DNA of 64,000 nucleotides from Gorsachius magnificus (Eukaryota; Chordata; Aves; Pelecaniformes; Ardeidae). The stretch lies in NCBI GenBank assembly GCA_034008185.1, contig CM067081.1:83720765-83784764 (forward strand). The letters are read 5' to 3'. Both the position numbers and the translations under genes were made by a program. Position 1 is the first letter of the stretch; each line of letters begins with the position of its first letter. Below, piece after piece: positions 11,901 to 24,584 of this stretch. The notes below the pieces were generated by a model. That model worked only from the letters and a program-made list of their open reading frames with translations, ran no database searches and was not told the origin of the DNA.

Positions 11901-14900
11901 CAGACACGCTGCCTCAGACACTGATCTTGTGATATCACACAGCTGAAGCAAAAACTGCATTTGGTTACTGCTCAAATGGGAGACCTCTGGGGTAAAAGCC
12001 CACACTGGTGTAGGAGCAGAGTCACCAGGTGTCACCCTTCCCAAATCGGCTGTGATCTGGGAAGAGTTCAAGGGAACAGACACAACACAGGGGCAATTTC
12101 ATTTGCAGCTCAGTAAGAAACCCGAGGTCTCAGGGCAGAGGTCTGCATTAAAACATAGTCTTTAGCAAAACCTGTTTAAGAGGTGATCCTTCCAGTTTCT
12201 GATGGTTTCTGTTTTTAGCTGAGCTCAGGAAGAAACATCTTTTCTTGGTAGAATATAAGTGCAATGAGTTGAATGGAATCACGCAGAAGAGTTTTCTGTG
12301 AGGGAATTATACTGTACAAGATTTTCTGCAAAGGACAGTTTCAAATATCTTGAGCTGGCATTTTTCTTATGTCTGCTTAGTTTTATAGTAATTAATCTGT
12401 TCTAAGTCCCCAAGCAGTGCAGGGGACAGCTCTGCACTAAAGTAGCACCTATTTTGCAACAAATCTGGATTTAAAACAGTAGAAAAGATGAATGCATTTA
12501 ATGGAAAACAACAGAGAAACTTCTAAACTTTATGTATCATGAATCTGAAACCAAAGAGTCATTTTAGGGTCCATTTTTCAAAGTTTTACTATTTGCACAG
12601 TTAATCCCTAGGCTAATGTTACTAGAATGCTGACCATAATAATTACAGAGCTGTACTACCGGTGAATCAACTAGGCGTACTAACTCATCTACCAGAAAGT
12701 ACTCTTACATCAGAGGAGGGCTGCATCCTACCTTTAACAAAAGAAGCGATATTAATATTACTAGTTTAATCAGCCTAACAGTGGTTAAAAATCTCTTTTT
12801 GAGGTTTCTTTGAAGAGAACTGTGAATGGGTGACGTATTTGAAGATTAAAATTTGTGAAAACATAAGTGATCTACACGTACAAAGCTAACTAGCTATCAC
12901 TAGAATACAGTATCTAGTATTTTCTGGTTTTCTGATGTTGGAACAAAGAAAACTATACTTCCATGTTTCACTGAAAACTGTAGTGTCATAACCTTGAGAA
13001 ATATGCAAGGACTCAGGAAATCAATCAACAGAATTATACTCTCCTTTTAATATAGCTCTCTCTCCTCCTTGACAATAGCAGAGAAGGGACAGTTTGGATT
13101 AGTGTTTAATCAGTAGGTTCTCTGACTTGGTCTTGAAATGTCAGCTCTTAATCTCCCTTACCTTGAAAAATGAAGATATTGGGATTTGATGTAATAGCTT
13201 TGTCTGAGAGGTATAGCCCTTCTGTAAATATTCACCTCACAGAGAGGCTTGCTTATAACCCAGAGAGCCAGGCATTTCCACTGCCCTGGCAGTTGGCTCC
13301 ATTTCATGTGGCTCAATGGCAAATTCAGAAGTTTACTCTGTGCATTGTCTTCACGTTTAAACACATGAATTTGCAGCTATTTAATTTAAACCTGGATTTC
13401 AAAAAAAGGATAGCAATAGAAGACCAGTTGGGACAGTGGATACATTTAGGAAAATTTAATGAAGGAGTTATTAATGATGTCTTTGCTGAAAGTTATCAAA
13501 TCATAAAGGTGAATTAAAACTCATATTTTAAGGTTCTATTTAAAAAAAAGTACCTCAACATTTTCCTCCCTGCCCCAACATATCTTAATATAGAGGGGAC
13601 AGTTAAGTACTTGATTTAATGGAGTAGGTGTTCACATAAGAAAGGAGAGATCTGCCAATCTCTAATGATTTTTCTGTGAGCTCTGTGGTAAAAGTGGAAG
13701 AGACAGATGAAAAGCGAGTAGGTTGGTATATTAACTGATCATTCTTCACATCAACAGAGAAAGTAGAGGTTTCATGCATTTTGAATCAAGTACTAGTGCC
13801 TCTGGCTGCTTTATAACTTGTTCATATCGCAGTAATTCCTAAACTAATTTCTTAAAGGCTCATCTGCAGTATTAGCTGGTTGTTCTGTCACAGTGAACTT
13901 TTCAGGCTGGAAAAATGGCAGCAAATATAGATCGCTTATTTTTCATTTGATAACTTGGATCAGAGCTGGTGGTGTAGTGACTATGTCTTGCTAAGGAGGA
14001 CTTAAAAACCAATCCTGTTTTCCATGGGTTCAAGCTATACTTAAACTTTGTCCCCAGGTCTACTGGTTTTAATTATCACAAGTGTTTTTAAGTATAAAGG
14101 TAGTTAAAAGAGTAAGTGCCCTATGCAAAATCAAGTCACTGAAATCAAGGAAAGATTCACAGTTTATGTCCAGAGTGAAAGTGGCTTTGCGGGCACCTCA
14201 CACCACCACGGTCCCTCAGACATCCATGCTGGAAGACTGCCAGGGTGTTCTGCTGCTGCCTTCTGTCCTCTGCACTTTGTTTTTCTCCCAGAGAACTGAA
14301 GTAAGGGACTAAAGGTGGAGATAAGGTGCACAGTATTTTGTCTCAATTAGACCTCCTGGATGATAAGTGTCTTTAAATCTCTTAGCACGAATTTATCCTT
14401 AATGATTTTGGCAGACTTTGTGGATGACTGTAGACCAACACTGAAGGCCAAGTTTGAACAAACAATATGAAATTAGTGTAGGTAATGCAAATGAGATTAT
14501 TTTGCATGACACTCAATAGCAAACAATATCACCTGCATGTTACTTTTTCTGGTATTACGAAAATGTTTTTCAGAGTTGGGTTTTCTTGATTTTTTTCTCA
14601 TTTCCTTTACACTCAGGCAGACAGATTTAAAATTATCTCAGATCAGAGTGCTTTGTATTTTTCCTCACACACTGATAGCAACAGTGGCTTCAGATCCCAC
14701 ACCTCAAAATCACACACCAGTTAATTTGGAGGTCATTAAGCCTATACAAAATGTGGAAAAGTTAGAAGGCACATCCCAAAACTCAGCACACGTTAAGTAG
14801 AGTGCAGATAACACACGCCACCGTCTGTATTTGTTTATGTTTTTATGTTAAACAGAGGTAACAGAAATTACCTAATTTTCTGCAGAACATTTCTGTACCC

Positions 14901-15765
14901 AAATTAGTCAGAGTAACCCCTTGCCTTCCCCTTTCTGTTAAGCATCATGCAAGCTTCAGGTATCAATATCATGGTAGTGAAGGGAGAACAGGTGGGACTC
15001 AACAACAGGTAGGACCTACTGCCATCAGCAGAGCCCAAGGGAACTTCAGACAGACCATAAAGGACATCTCCTGGAGAATGAAGGATAGGGCATAGTAGAA
15101 ACATATGGTCCTGCTGCAGGGCTGTTACTGGGAGCATGAGGTGTCCAAAGACTGCAGCTAACAGATGAAGAAGTTAAAACTAGAGAGCCCAGTAAGACCT
15201 ATGCAGAATACCCCAGCACAAGACCCCAGCTTCATCACATCTCTCTTCTGAGCATTGCATGGGCTTTCTGACATGCTGTCTGATGGTGGGATGCAGCAGC
15301 CAGCGACTCGGGGAGGGGGACATGACCATATTCTCTCTGTCCACTTGGAGGGTCCGATCTGAGAGTGTCACACAAGTGAACAAATTAGGAAGTCATTTTT
15401 GCCTCCTGTAATTTCAGTTAGCATGCAGATGTGGCTTGTGAACTCCCAGAGCCAGATCTCATGGCACTCAAGAAAAGCAGCATTACGTTCAGAGTGAGGC
15501 TGGGATCACCAATGTAGGGATTCAGTTAGGAAGTATGGACTAAACTTCTTCAAGTAAACTCCAGAGTGACTGAACGTAGCCTTTCACACAAAACAAAGAT
15601 GCTTAATTGCTTACAAGATGGCAGCCTTGAAAAATGAAGCCGTCCTGGTGTTAGATCCTTATATCCTATTAGGGGGAGAAATTCTGTGATTAGGAATGAT
15701 GTGGGGTGGGAACTTTTTCTTGGCAAGGTAGCAAACCCAGGAATTTCAGACATTTTCAGATGAAG
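5953..15765. other. unique non-coding sequence, no gene seen
   Basis: Nearly 10 kb without a recognised repeat family or exon. Poly-T runs occur at 8179-8193 and 11388-11399. Frames of up to 139 codons (for example 9116-9535 sense and 7757-8110 sense) show no domain, no signal peptide logic and no neighbouring splice signals that I would trust. The sequence is AT-rich with ordinary intron-like or intergenic composition. Confidence 0.6.
8179..8193. repeat. poly-T tract (15)
   Basis: A run of 15 T. There is no adjacent retrogene body or flanking duplication that would make it a retroposed poly-A tail. Confidence 0.8.
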
Positions 15766-16894
15766 AATCATAGAATCACAGAATCTTTGGGGCTGGAAAG
15801 GCACCTCTGGAGATTGTCTTGTCCAACCCTCTGCTCAAGCAGGGTCAGCTACGGCAAATGGCAAGTTGTTCAGGACTGCATCCAGCTGGGTTTTGAATAT
15901 CTCCAAAGATGGAGGAGACTCCATCACCTCTCTGGGCAATCACTTCCAGTGTTAACTTCACAGTAAAAGTGTTTTCTTGTGTTCAGGTGCAGTTTCATGT
16001 GTGTTCAGTTTGTGCCCATTGCCTCTTGTCCTGCCACTGGGCACCACTAAGCAGGCTCTGGCTCCCTCTTCTTCATTCCCTCCTACCAGGTATGTATATA
16101 CATTGATAAGATCCCCCTAAAACTTTGCTTCTCCAGCCCGAGCAGTGCCAGCTCTCTCAGCCTCTCCTTGTATGTCAGGTACTCAGGTCCCTTCATCACT
16201 TTCATGGCCCTTTCCTGGACTCGCTCCTGTAGCTCTTATGTCCTGTACTGGGGAGCCCAGAGCTGGACCCAGCACTCCAGATGTGTCTCACCAGTGAGGA
16301 GTAGAGGGCAAGGATCCCCTCCCTCAATGTGCTGACTATGCTCTGCCTAATGCCACCCAGGAGGCTGTTGGCCTTCTTTGCTGTGAAGGCACATTTCTGG
16401 ACCATGGCCAGACTGTTGTCCCACAGGACCCCCAGGTCCTTCTCTGCAGTGCTGCTTCCGAGCCTGTTGTCCCCAGCCTGTACTGATGCCTGACAGTATT
16501 GGTCTTCACATGCAGACCTTGCCTTTCCCCTTGCTGAGTTTCATGACATTTCTCTTTGTCCAATTCTCCATAGAATCATAGAATCACCTTGGCTGGAAAA
16601 GACCTTAAGATCATCGAGTCCAACCGTTAACCTAGCACTGCCATCCCACCACTAAACCATGTCCCTAAGCACCTCATCTATCCTTCTTTTAAATACCTCC
16701 AGGGATGAGGACTCCACCACCTCCCTGGGCAGTCCCTCTGAATGGCAGCACACCCAACTGGGATGTTAACCACTTGTCCCAGTTTTGTATCATCTGCAAA
16801 CTTGCTGAGGGAGCACTCTGTCCAAACATTCAGGTCATTAATGAAGATGTTAGAGAATATCAGCCCCAGTATTGATCCCTGGGTTACTCCATCT
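15766..16894 (-). mobile_element. older CR1 LINE fragment, antisense, interrupted
   Basis: Read on the minus strand, this is the 3' portion of a CR1 element. The 3' tail lies at 15766 (reverse complement of ATTCTRTG units) and the sequence runs back through the 3' UTR and ORF2 C-terminus to a 5' truncation near 16894, inside the RT core. It is more diverged than the subfamily A copies; a partial frame such as VQKCAFTAKKANSLLGGIRQ survives at 16202-16405. The element is split by a second CR1 at 16570-16732. The host sequence resumes at about 16733 (CCTCTGAATGGCAGCAC) exactly where a CR1 would continue. The host must therefore be older than the insert. Confidence 0.92.
16570..16732 (-). mobile_element. 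CR1 LINE 3' fragment nested inside another CR1 (subfamily B)
   Basis: About 160 bp of CR1 3' end in antisense: the tail (CATAGAATCATAGAATCA), the 3' UTR and the last codons of ORF2. It is almost identical, over its whole length, to the 3' end of the CR1 at 40865-41858, so the two are the same subfamily. Host CR1 sequence lies on both sides. From memory of CR1 consensus sequence, roughly 10 bp of host appear to be missing at the junction, suggesting a small target deletion on insertion. Confidence 0.9.
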
Positions 16895-17173
16895 AAAACA
16901 GTGTGTACAAGGCACTAAGCACACTGAGGAGGACCTCGGTTCCACCATACATTTTTGTCAAGTCTGTACTACAGTTTTGGTTATACTGAAATGAAGCTTA
17001 ATCATAACTTCCCTAAAATCAGGAATCTCTGTCACTGCAAAGCCATTATGTTATGATGTTGGGGATGTTAACTGCTGTTTCCCATTTATTTATAGTTGAC
17101 CTAATGTTATTGAATCATAACTAATTTTAAATTGACTTTTTTATTTTTAAACACAGGTGTAATTTTCAGGTGT

Positions 17174-17710
17174 TGTTGTGGTTTAACCCCAGCTGGGAAC
17201 TAAACACCACACAGCTGCTTGCTCATTCCCCACTTGGTGGGACTGGGGAGAGAATTGGAAGGGTAAGCGTGAGAAAACTGGTGGATTGAGATAAAGACAA
17301 TTTAAAAGAAAGACAAGCCATTCATTCCCTGCTTCCCATGTGCAGGCAGGTGCTCAGCCATCTCCAGGAAAGCAGCGCTCCATCACGTGTAATGGTGACT
17401 TGGGAAGACAAACACCATCACTCTGAATGTCCACCCCTTCTTTCTTCTTCCCCCAGCTCCATGTGCTGAGCTTGATGTCATATGGTGTGGGACGTCCCTG
17501 TGGGGGGTCAGCTTTCCCAGTTGTGCCCCCTCCCAACTTCTTGTGCACCCCCAGCTTCCTTGCTGGTGGGGTGGGGTGAGAAGCAGAAAAGGCCTTGACT
17601 CTGTGTAAGCCCTGCTCAGCAGTAACAAAACCATCCCTGTGTTATCAACCCCGTTTCCAACACAAATCCAAAACATAACACCATACTAGCTACTTTGAAG
17701 AAACTTAAAT
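17174..17710 (-). mobile_element. solo LTR of an ERVL-like endogenous retrovirus, antisense, truncated
   Basis: On the plus strand the element begins TGTTGTGGTTTAACCCC, the reverse complement of a typical LTR 3' end in this avian family, and runs to about 17710. There the match fades just short of the expected LTR 5' terminus, so about 40 bp of the U3 end are missing or unrecognisable and no target duplication can be tested. It shares both outer portions with the LTR at 52199-52740 (pyrimidine-rich terminus; the block TCCCAACTTCTTGTGCACCC) but differs in the middle, pointing to a different subfamily. The position of the polyadenylation signal reads TTTAAA on the minus strand instead of ATTAAA. 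No gag, pol or env sequence flanks it. Confidence 0.87.
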
Positions 17711-18846
17711 GGATGACAGAATATCACCCTTGTAAGATTTGTAGATTGAAGCGATACCTTTTTTTGGGATGAGTGGAAAATTATGGACAAGGCATACAAG
17801 GCCCTTGCAGATCTGAAATGGAAGATGGGTGGTAGAATAGTTAGTATTGTCCTTCAAAGGTAAATGCAGACTGAGAACAATTGCTCTGACTGTAGCTTCA
17901 CAATGGCAACCAGTTAAGGAAAAGTTAGCTGTGGTGCGGAGGAGCGAGGGAAAAAAAATGGAGTTGTTTGAGTTCAGATCACATACACTGAGCCAATAAT
18001 CTCTGTATATCACATGTGAGATGCTTCTGCCAAGTGAGAAAGTATCATTGATTTTACCCACACAAAGTAATAGCAGAAATGAGAGGAAGCACCATAAATC
18101 TCTACCAAACACTGTAAGTGAGCTCTGTTCATCACCTTTTTCTCCACTCTCCATCAAGGCAGGTGGGGCAAGAGTCCTCAAAAGAGAAAAATAGTGGGGC
18201 AAGAGTACTAAAAGAGATGGCACTAGGAAAAGGTGAAAGCGTGTTGGGTAGTTTGCCTATGAGAGAGGATGCGATGCCCTACACAAATGCAAACAAGTTG
18301 CAGGTGCTAAACGAATGAATAGTGGACTTCATGGTGGATGCTGGCAGCAACCTTTTCTTTGCACCACTCTCTCTGCCTCATGGTGGCTCTGTATGAGCAG
18401 TGAGAGGGAGTCAGAAATGTCACCTGCCTCCTCAGTGCAGATCACATTGACCCTCAATCTCAAGGGAGCAAAAGCTGGGGAATATTTGCTGCCTGCTGAT
18501 AGCCAGCTTGGGTAGGCAATGCTGTTGGTAAGGAGTGATGGGGCTGAGGAGACAGCTGGTCTTTGGAGAGTCTGGCCTTCTGGTTGTCTCTTAAAGGAAC
18601 TTCCCCTACTACAGCAGTAATTGCTTTACAACCACTCCTTGACTCAAATCTCTGGGATAAAACACACTGCAAAGGGAATACAACCTTGCACATTTGTTTT
18701 GATGACTGGCAAGAGAGTGAAAAGTGAGAGAGAAGTACCCCAGTCTAGTCTAAGGTAGGTATTCTGGCCCTCAAAGGATCACTACAGATTAACAATGGAG
18801 AAGATTTCAGTGTATTATTTCTCTTGTGCAGTGTCTCCTTTGAATA
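17711..18846. other. unique non-coding sequence between LTR and CR1
   Basis: A 172-codon antisense frame (17705-18223) is the longest in this stretch. Its translation has no recognisable domain, and part of it overlaps the degraded end of the LTR, so I do not call it a gene. No other repeat was recognised. Confidence 0.55.
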
Positions 18847-19781
18847 GTGGTCAATGGCTCGATGTCCGGATGGAGACCGGTGACGAGTGGTGTCCCTCAG
18901 GGGTCCGTACTGGGACCTGTGCTGTTTAATATATTCATCAATGACTTAGACAGCGAGATTGAGTGCACCCTCAGCAAGTTTGCGGATGACACCAAACTGA
19001 GTGGTGCGGTTGACACACCAGAAGGACGGGATGTCATCCAGAGAGACCTGGACAGGCTGGAGAGGTGGGCCTGTGTGAACCTCATGAGGTTCAACAAGGC
19101 CAAGTGCAAGGTCATGCACCTGGGTCGGGGTAACCCCCAGTACCAATACAGGCTGGGGGAAGAAAGGATCGAGAGCAGCCCTGCCGAGAGGGACTTGGGC
19201 GTGCTGGTGGATGAAAAGCTGGACATGAGCCGGCAATGTGCGCTGGCAGCCCAGAAGGCCAACCGTACCCTGGGCTGCATCAGGAGAAGCGTGGCCAGCA
19301 GGTCGAGGGAGGGGATTCTGCCCCTCTACTCTGCTCTGGTGAGACCTCACCTGAGTATTGTGTCCAACTCTGGAGCCCTCAGCACAAGAAGGACATGGAA
19401 CTGTTGGAGCGGGTCCAGAGGAGGGCTACAAAAATGATCCGAGGGCTGGAGCACCTCTCTTATGAGGACAGGCTGAGGGAGTTGGGCTTGTTCAGCCTGG
19501 AGAAGAGAAGGCTGCGGGGAGACCTGATTACGGCCTTTCAGTACCTAAAGGGGGCCTATAGGAAAGATGGGGAAAATCTTTTTAGTAGGGCCAGCTGTGA
19601 GAGGACAAGGGGTAATGGTTTTAAACTAAACCAGGGTAGGTTTAGACTGGATATAAGGAAGAAATTCTTTACAATGAGGGTGGTAAAACACTGGAACAGG
19701 TTGCCCAGAGAGGTGGTGGAGGCCCCATCCCTGGGAACATTCAAGGACAGGTTGGATGGGGCTCTGAGCAACCTGATCTAG
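18847..19781 (+). pseudogene. CR1 ORF2 reverse-transcriptase remnant with one frameshift
   Basis: The frame encodes RT core motifs: [18 protein letters not shown] at residues about 17-34 and the catalytic F-A-D-D at about 45-48 (the YADD/FADD box of non-LTR reverse transcriptases). The conserved block [20 protein letters not shown] follows. The first frame (to 19437) loses homology near 19353, where one G is absent from a CTG-GAG pair. Homology then continues in the next frame (19236-19781: [40 protein letters not shown]) to the normal TAG at 19779-19781. The endonuclease half is absent through 5' truncation, so the copy cannot be autonomous. Confidence 0.94.
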
Positions 19782-19877
19782 TTAGCGGTGTCCCTGCTCA
19801 CTGCAGGGAGGTTGGACTAGATGACCTCTAGGGGTCCCTTCCAACCCAAAACATTCTATGATTCTATGATTCTATGA
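18847..19877 (+). mobile_element. CR1 LINE fragment, 5'-truncated, sense (subfamily A)
   Basis: About 1 kb of CR1 starting just upstream of the RT block PQGSVLGP and ending with three clean ATTCTATG units (19853-19876). It is the longest subfamily A copy here and relatively well preserved. It is closely similar to 5149-5952 across their shared part and to the 3' fragment at 52839-53056. The 5' end is a normal LINE truncation; no target duplication is evident, as expected for CR1. Confidence 0.96.
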
Positions 19878-22800
19878 ATATTTTTGCCCTCCATCAGCAT
19901 GTTCTCTGACTTTATAATGCTTTTCTACTTCATGGCTTCTCTGTTGTGTAGGACTGGAGCTGGGACATAGCACACTGCATACTGTAAGGAGTTGGTTTCC
20001 ATGTGGATCCCCCAGTGCTGGTGTGGTCTCACCCCACAGCTGTTCTCAGATGCAGAGAAGGGTCTCCTTGCTCAGAGAAAGAGAATGACTTTTCTCACCA
20101 CAAGTGGATTTACTCACTCTTCCCCAGAGACTTCTTCTCTGGATTGCTGATCTTTGCTGACTTTCACTGACCTTATGATGGCGAAAGCTCTGCGGAATAT
20201 TTCTTCAGTTATTTTTTTGCTTCAAATAATCTGATGTGGTCTTCTCATGTAAGAAAGTGAAGATTCTGCTTCCTGTTTTGGTTTCTCATAAATGTATTTA
20301 GACACTGATTTAAATGTGACTGCAATTTATATTACACATATCTGCTTAACACTTAAAGATCAAAGACAATCTTTCAATGCAATCACATGGTCTCATGGGG
20401 GGAAAAGGTAGCAACAACATGCAGGGGAGGGAAGATGAGAAAGGACAGAAATAATTTCAGTGCTTAGGACAGAAACCTTAGGGTTAGACATCTTTAAGAT
20501 GGAGCAGGTGTTTTTATGAAGGTTGGAAGAGAACAGGCAGAGGGAGAAGATACTGACAGGTACACAGAATGGGCACAGTAATACTTGTGATAGCAGCCAG
20601 GAGACAAAGGACAGCTGAAAAGACAGAGTGCTGAGAAAATAAAGCATACAAAACTCTAAGGAAGGAGAGAGACCTTTACCCATCCCCAGTATTGCACCCT
20701 GTAGGTTATTCATCGTTTCTGTAAAGCTGGTGCTGTCAGGGTGCATTGCCTCAGTGGTCATGTACATTCCTTAATGTCAGTCTCAGACAATCAGGCAGCA
20801 AAAGCCCAAGGCATGCAAATATTGAAGCTCCTGTGAGAAGGAAGGTCAATGTGCCCCATTTTCATACCTTTCCTCACAGGGGAGGCCTTGAGCAGCTGGG
20901 GAAATGGTGCCAGGCAGGGTATGCAATGGCAAAAAATCCACACTGGCAACATGAGGACATCGGATGAGGTCTCTACACTTGTGCTAGAGAAAGAGCCCGA
21001 TCCTGGACGCCCTGCCAGACGTTGGCTGAGAGTGGTGCAGACACAGTGACAGCTCCCAAGCACCGGCAGAGGTTCTCAAGGGTAGAGACTCAAGTTCCTT
21101 GGGCATCTTTCACACCAAAATCAGAGGCAAGTGTCTTGAGCAACCTCTCTGTGTAGATGCTGGGGTACCTCTCTCCCAAACCTAAGTCTGAGAACAGCCT
21201 GATATGCATGAGGATATCAGAGGCAGTCCCCAAGATGCTGTCCAGCAAGTAGTAACAACTGCACCCCAGGGGACCCTTCCTGGTGGCTCTGGGCATCCAC
21301 CATAGGACCACCTCAACTTAGCAGCTCCTCTGCTTGCCATAGAGGAACACAAAAAATGTGGACAAGTGATACTACAGCACATCAACTGAAGTTGCTACTG
21401 CTGCTAAAACTGATGGAGCTGAACAAGCAGATGAAACAGCTTAAAATATGAGGGGCTAGAAAGCCCAGAGTAAATAGTCCCCAAAATACTACTATTTTAA
21501 GGCTGATTGAAGGGGTTTTACTCACATAAGTATTCCCATGTATCGAAATGAGATTGCTCACATGAATACATCAGGTTTTATGCAATGTTTGTTTGTTGGT
21601 TTTTTTCTGTTTATAGGGTTTTAATGTGACTTAATGTTGTCTTTTCTTACAAAGATAAACAGATTTTTACTGTGGTATTCTATACTGTTACCTCTTTCTA
21701 ATTAAGTTTTATAAATACTGCTTTACATAGATAATGTTTTTGATAATTTTTTTGCCTCTCTTACTGTATCATTGTTAATTTCTGCATTTGATTCAAACTG
21801 ATGAGAATGTTTTTATTGCAATTCATTTTATTGACTATATTGGAGTGAGTCGCAAATATCTCTCATGCACAATTCCTCTTCTATCGGTAAATTCTCATTC
21901 CTTTTGATCACTTTGTATGATTGCTTGTTTTCTCAAATCCATTATATTTTCTTTCTTGCTTTTATCTTTTCCTTTTGTAGATGTTGCTGACCTTCATCCA
22001 AATTCTGTTCTCATAATCAGGTAATATAACCACAAGCTTTAAGCTTCTTCACAGCTTTATCCTTTCTCACATATGATGGATGAACTCCATTTAAGCTGTA
22101 GCTACCAGTATCTCCGTTCAGGTCCGTGCACTGGAGATAATGGGGAGTCTTGCTGTGGCTTAAGGGAATTGAGATACAAGGGAATGAGGGAAGCTGGAAG
22201 TAAGATAGTTTGGCAGACTCTCACAGGACAGTGATTTGGATCTGTTCGCTCTCTTCTATTTAAGAATCACTTGGAAGTGGGCTTTGCCCACACTGTTTGC
22301 TCAAGCTCTGAGCTGCCTTTGAATTAATTGCTATGACTCTCAGCCTTATTAGTAATGTGTACTGTGTCACGGATAATCCAAATCACGTGTATTATATCTG
22401 GTCCTTGGTTCAAAGGCTCATTAAATCCACAAAGGGCTTTCAAGATGGATGTGTATGTTTCCAGTGTGCCTACATATTTGTGTAAGCCTCTGTTTGCAAA
22501 TTCACGTCCAGAGAATGTAAGTAACCCTGGCTTCAAAAATTTTTACTTGTAATCTGCCATGCAACACACTTTCAAAAGCATGAAAGTGAACAATTTATTG
22601 AATGAACATTTACAGATACTGCTCTGCAATATTTGCCCATGTTTAAAGTGTTTGTATAAGTATGATACATAATACACAGAGTTTTGTGTACAAATAATGC
22701 GAACATTGCCTAATAAAGACTCCAGACAGGACAGCACAATATGAATATTGTATCTGACTCAGCTGAATCCCAGTGTTTAAGTCATTACAATTAAGTAATG

Positions 22801-23409
22801 TATGGCTTTCAGGAAATTAGTTAATGGTCTCAGACTTGTTCCTGCTGGATAGTTATCACCATCATACGAATGAAATCATTATCCTATTGCTTTACAAGCT
22901 CAGGAGAGAGGTAATGAACAGCATAGGTAAAGTAGCTGAACTACACCTTGTTTTTAAAACAAGGTGGCAGCTAATTAGGATGCTGTTGTAACTTTTATTC
23001 CCACTGCCCTTGCATGACTTCTTTAGGGTGAAAAATAGAACTCCTAAGGTCTCTGAAACTTTCTTATAAGTGAAATTACACATACAAAAGCTCTGGACAA
23101 GCTCCTGTAATTCCTACATGAAGCTGCTGGTTTTACTGTCAGAATATTACACAAAATGTTTTCTAAAAGCTTTACTAATGACTGGAAAATGAGTCTTTAC
23201 TTAAAAGCAACCTGACCCTTGAAAAATAATGAGATGCTTAAACAAAAGCAAAATAACAATATGCAAGAATGCAGTGTTAATTTAATAACTTATCTGGGGG
23301 GAAAGACATCTTAAGATATTTTTCATCAGCTCAGTATTGTTTAAGAAAAGTTTATTCTACTCAAAAGAGTTAAGCTATTTTCAGTACCTAAAGCCAAAGA
23401 CATATATTA
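19878..23409. other. unique non-coding sequence, no gene seen
   Basis: No recognised repeat or exon. The segment 20390-20770 is purine-rich on the plus strand and opens a 124-codon antisense frame with no family resemblance. From 21550 to 22000 the sequence becomes very T-rich. Confidence 0.55.
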
Positions 23410-23870
23410 TACAACTGAAAGGTCAGGAGATGCCTTAAGATGCCATCTACTCTACCAGCCCCTTGAAAGGGTGAAAGGGAGGATCAAGATGTATCAGTCT
23501 TGACCATTGTTTGTCTAACCTGTTCTTGAAACTCTCTGATGATGGAGATACCATTTATCCATCCAACAGTACATCCCAGTGTTTAACTGACCTTGCTTTT
23601 CTCATTTTTCCTCATGTCTGCCCAGACTCTTCTATGCATCAGTTTAAGCTGTGTCTTGTCTTACTGACTGTGTGTTTGGGAAGCAGTTTATTGCCTTCTT
23701 CTTTGCACCAGCTATTCATATACTTTTGTACTTTTCTCATACACCCTGTTCAACATTCTCTTCCTAGTGCCAAGAAACCTGAGTTCAGTTCTTCCTTGAA
23801 GGTCATGTTTTCAGGACTTCTAAAGGCTTTTGCTGCTTTCCTCTGGATTCTGCCCTTACAACCTTACTAA
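23410..23870 (-). mobile_element. ancient CR1-like LINE 3' end, antisense, highly diverged
   Basis: The order of short matches follows the reverse complement of a CR1 3' UTR and ORF2 C-terminus: a 'gatggagataccat' block near 23540, then the pyrimidine-rich 'tttctcat...cctgttcaa' region, then 'cttgaaggtcatgttttcaggacttctaaaggcttttgctgctttcctctgga' in spaced pieces up to about 23860. The divergence is much greater than in the avian subfamilies nearby. I judge it to belong to an old amniote CR1 lineage, on memory of turtle and crocodilian copies. Weaker similarity may continue to about 24010 ('tttatccttgacaaaac'). Confidence 0.7.
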
Positions 23871-24584
23871 AGTTCATTTATATGATAACCCCTACTTACT
23901 TTTTTAATCCCCAAAATCTTGTCCTGTGATAGCACATTTGATTTGCTTGACAAGATTTATCCTTGACAAAACTGCCTCAGTCATAACCCATGTACTTATT
24001 CTTTACAGGGCAAAAGATCAACTCATCAGCTTTCTCCTCTCTAAAGTCTAAACCAGATGTGAAGATTCTCATTAAATCATAATGATTAATATTTTTTCCA
24101 TCCTTATTTTTATAGCAGTCTTCAAGGAACTGAGAAAATGAGAATACAGCATGAGATGTGGGATTTAAACATTCTTCTGAGAGCTGTCAATACATGAGTC
24201 AGCTCAAGTATATGGTATGTGTGTCATTCAAACCTGTAAGAATTCCTGAAGTCTCACTTGTTTCTGGTGAGCTTGTCTTAGAAGAAATAGTGGTTGTACC
24301 ATGAGACACAAAGGATCCAAGCATTTGTGTCAAGCAAAGGTCAAACAAAACTTCTGGCTGGCCACCGCAAGGCAAAAAGTTATTGCTATCCCCATGGCCC
24401 TTTGCTTGAATCACCAGATAGCCAGTGGAGATCAGCAACAGTGTAGAACTGTGTAACCAGATATTGATAAAGCATGACAAGTAATAGAATAATGAAACAG
24501 ACTGGTCTTATTTGTAATAGCTCATGAACTACCTGGAAACTCATAATACAAGTAAAACAAGGATTATCCAAGCAACCTAATCAT

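Noticed and set aside
17705..18223. 172-codon antisense frame
   Set aside because: No recognisable domain; one end overlaps the decayed LTR edge, and no splice or promoter support is visible.
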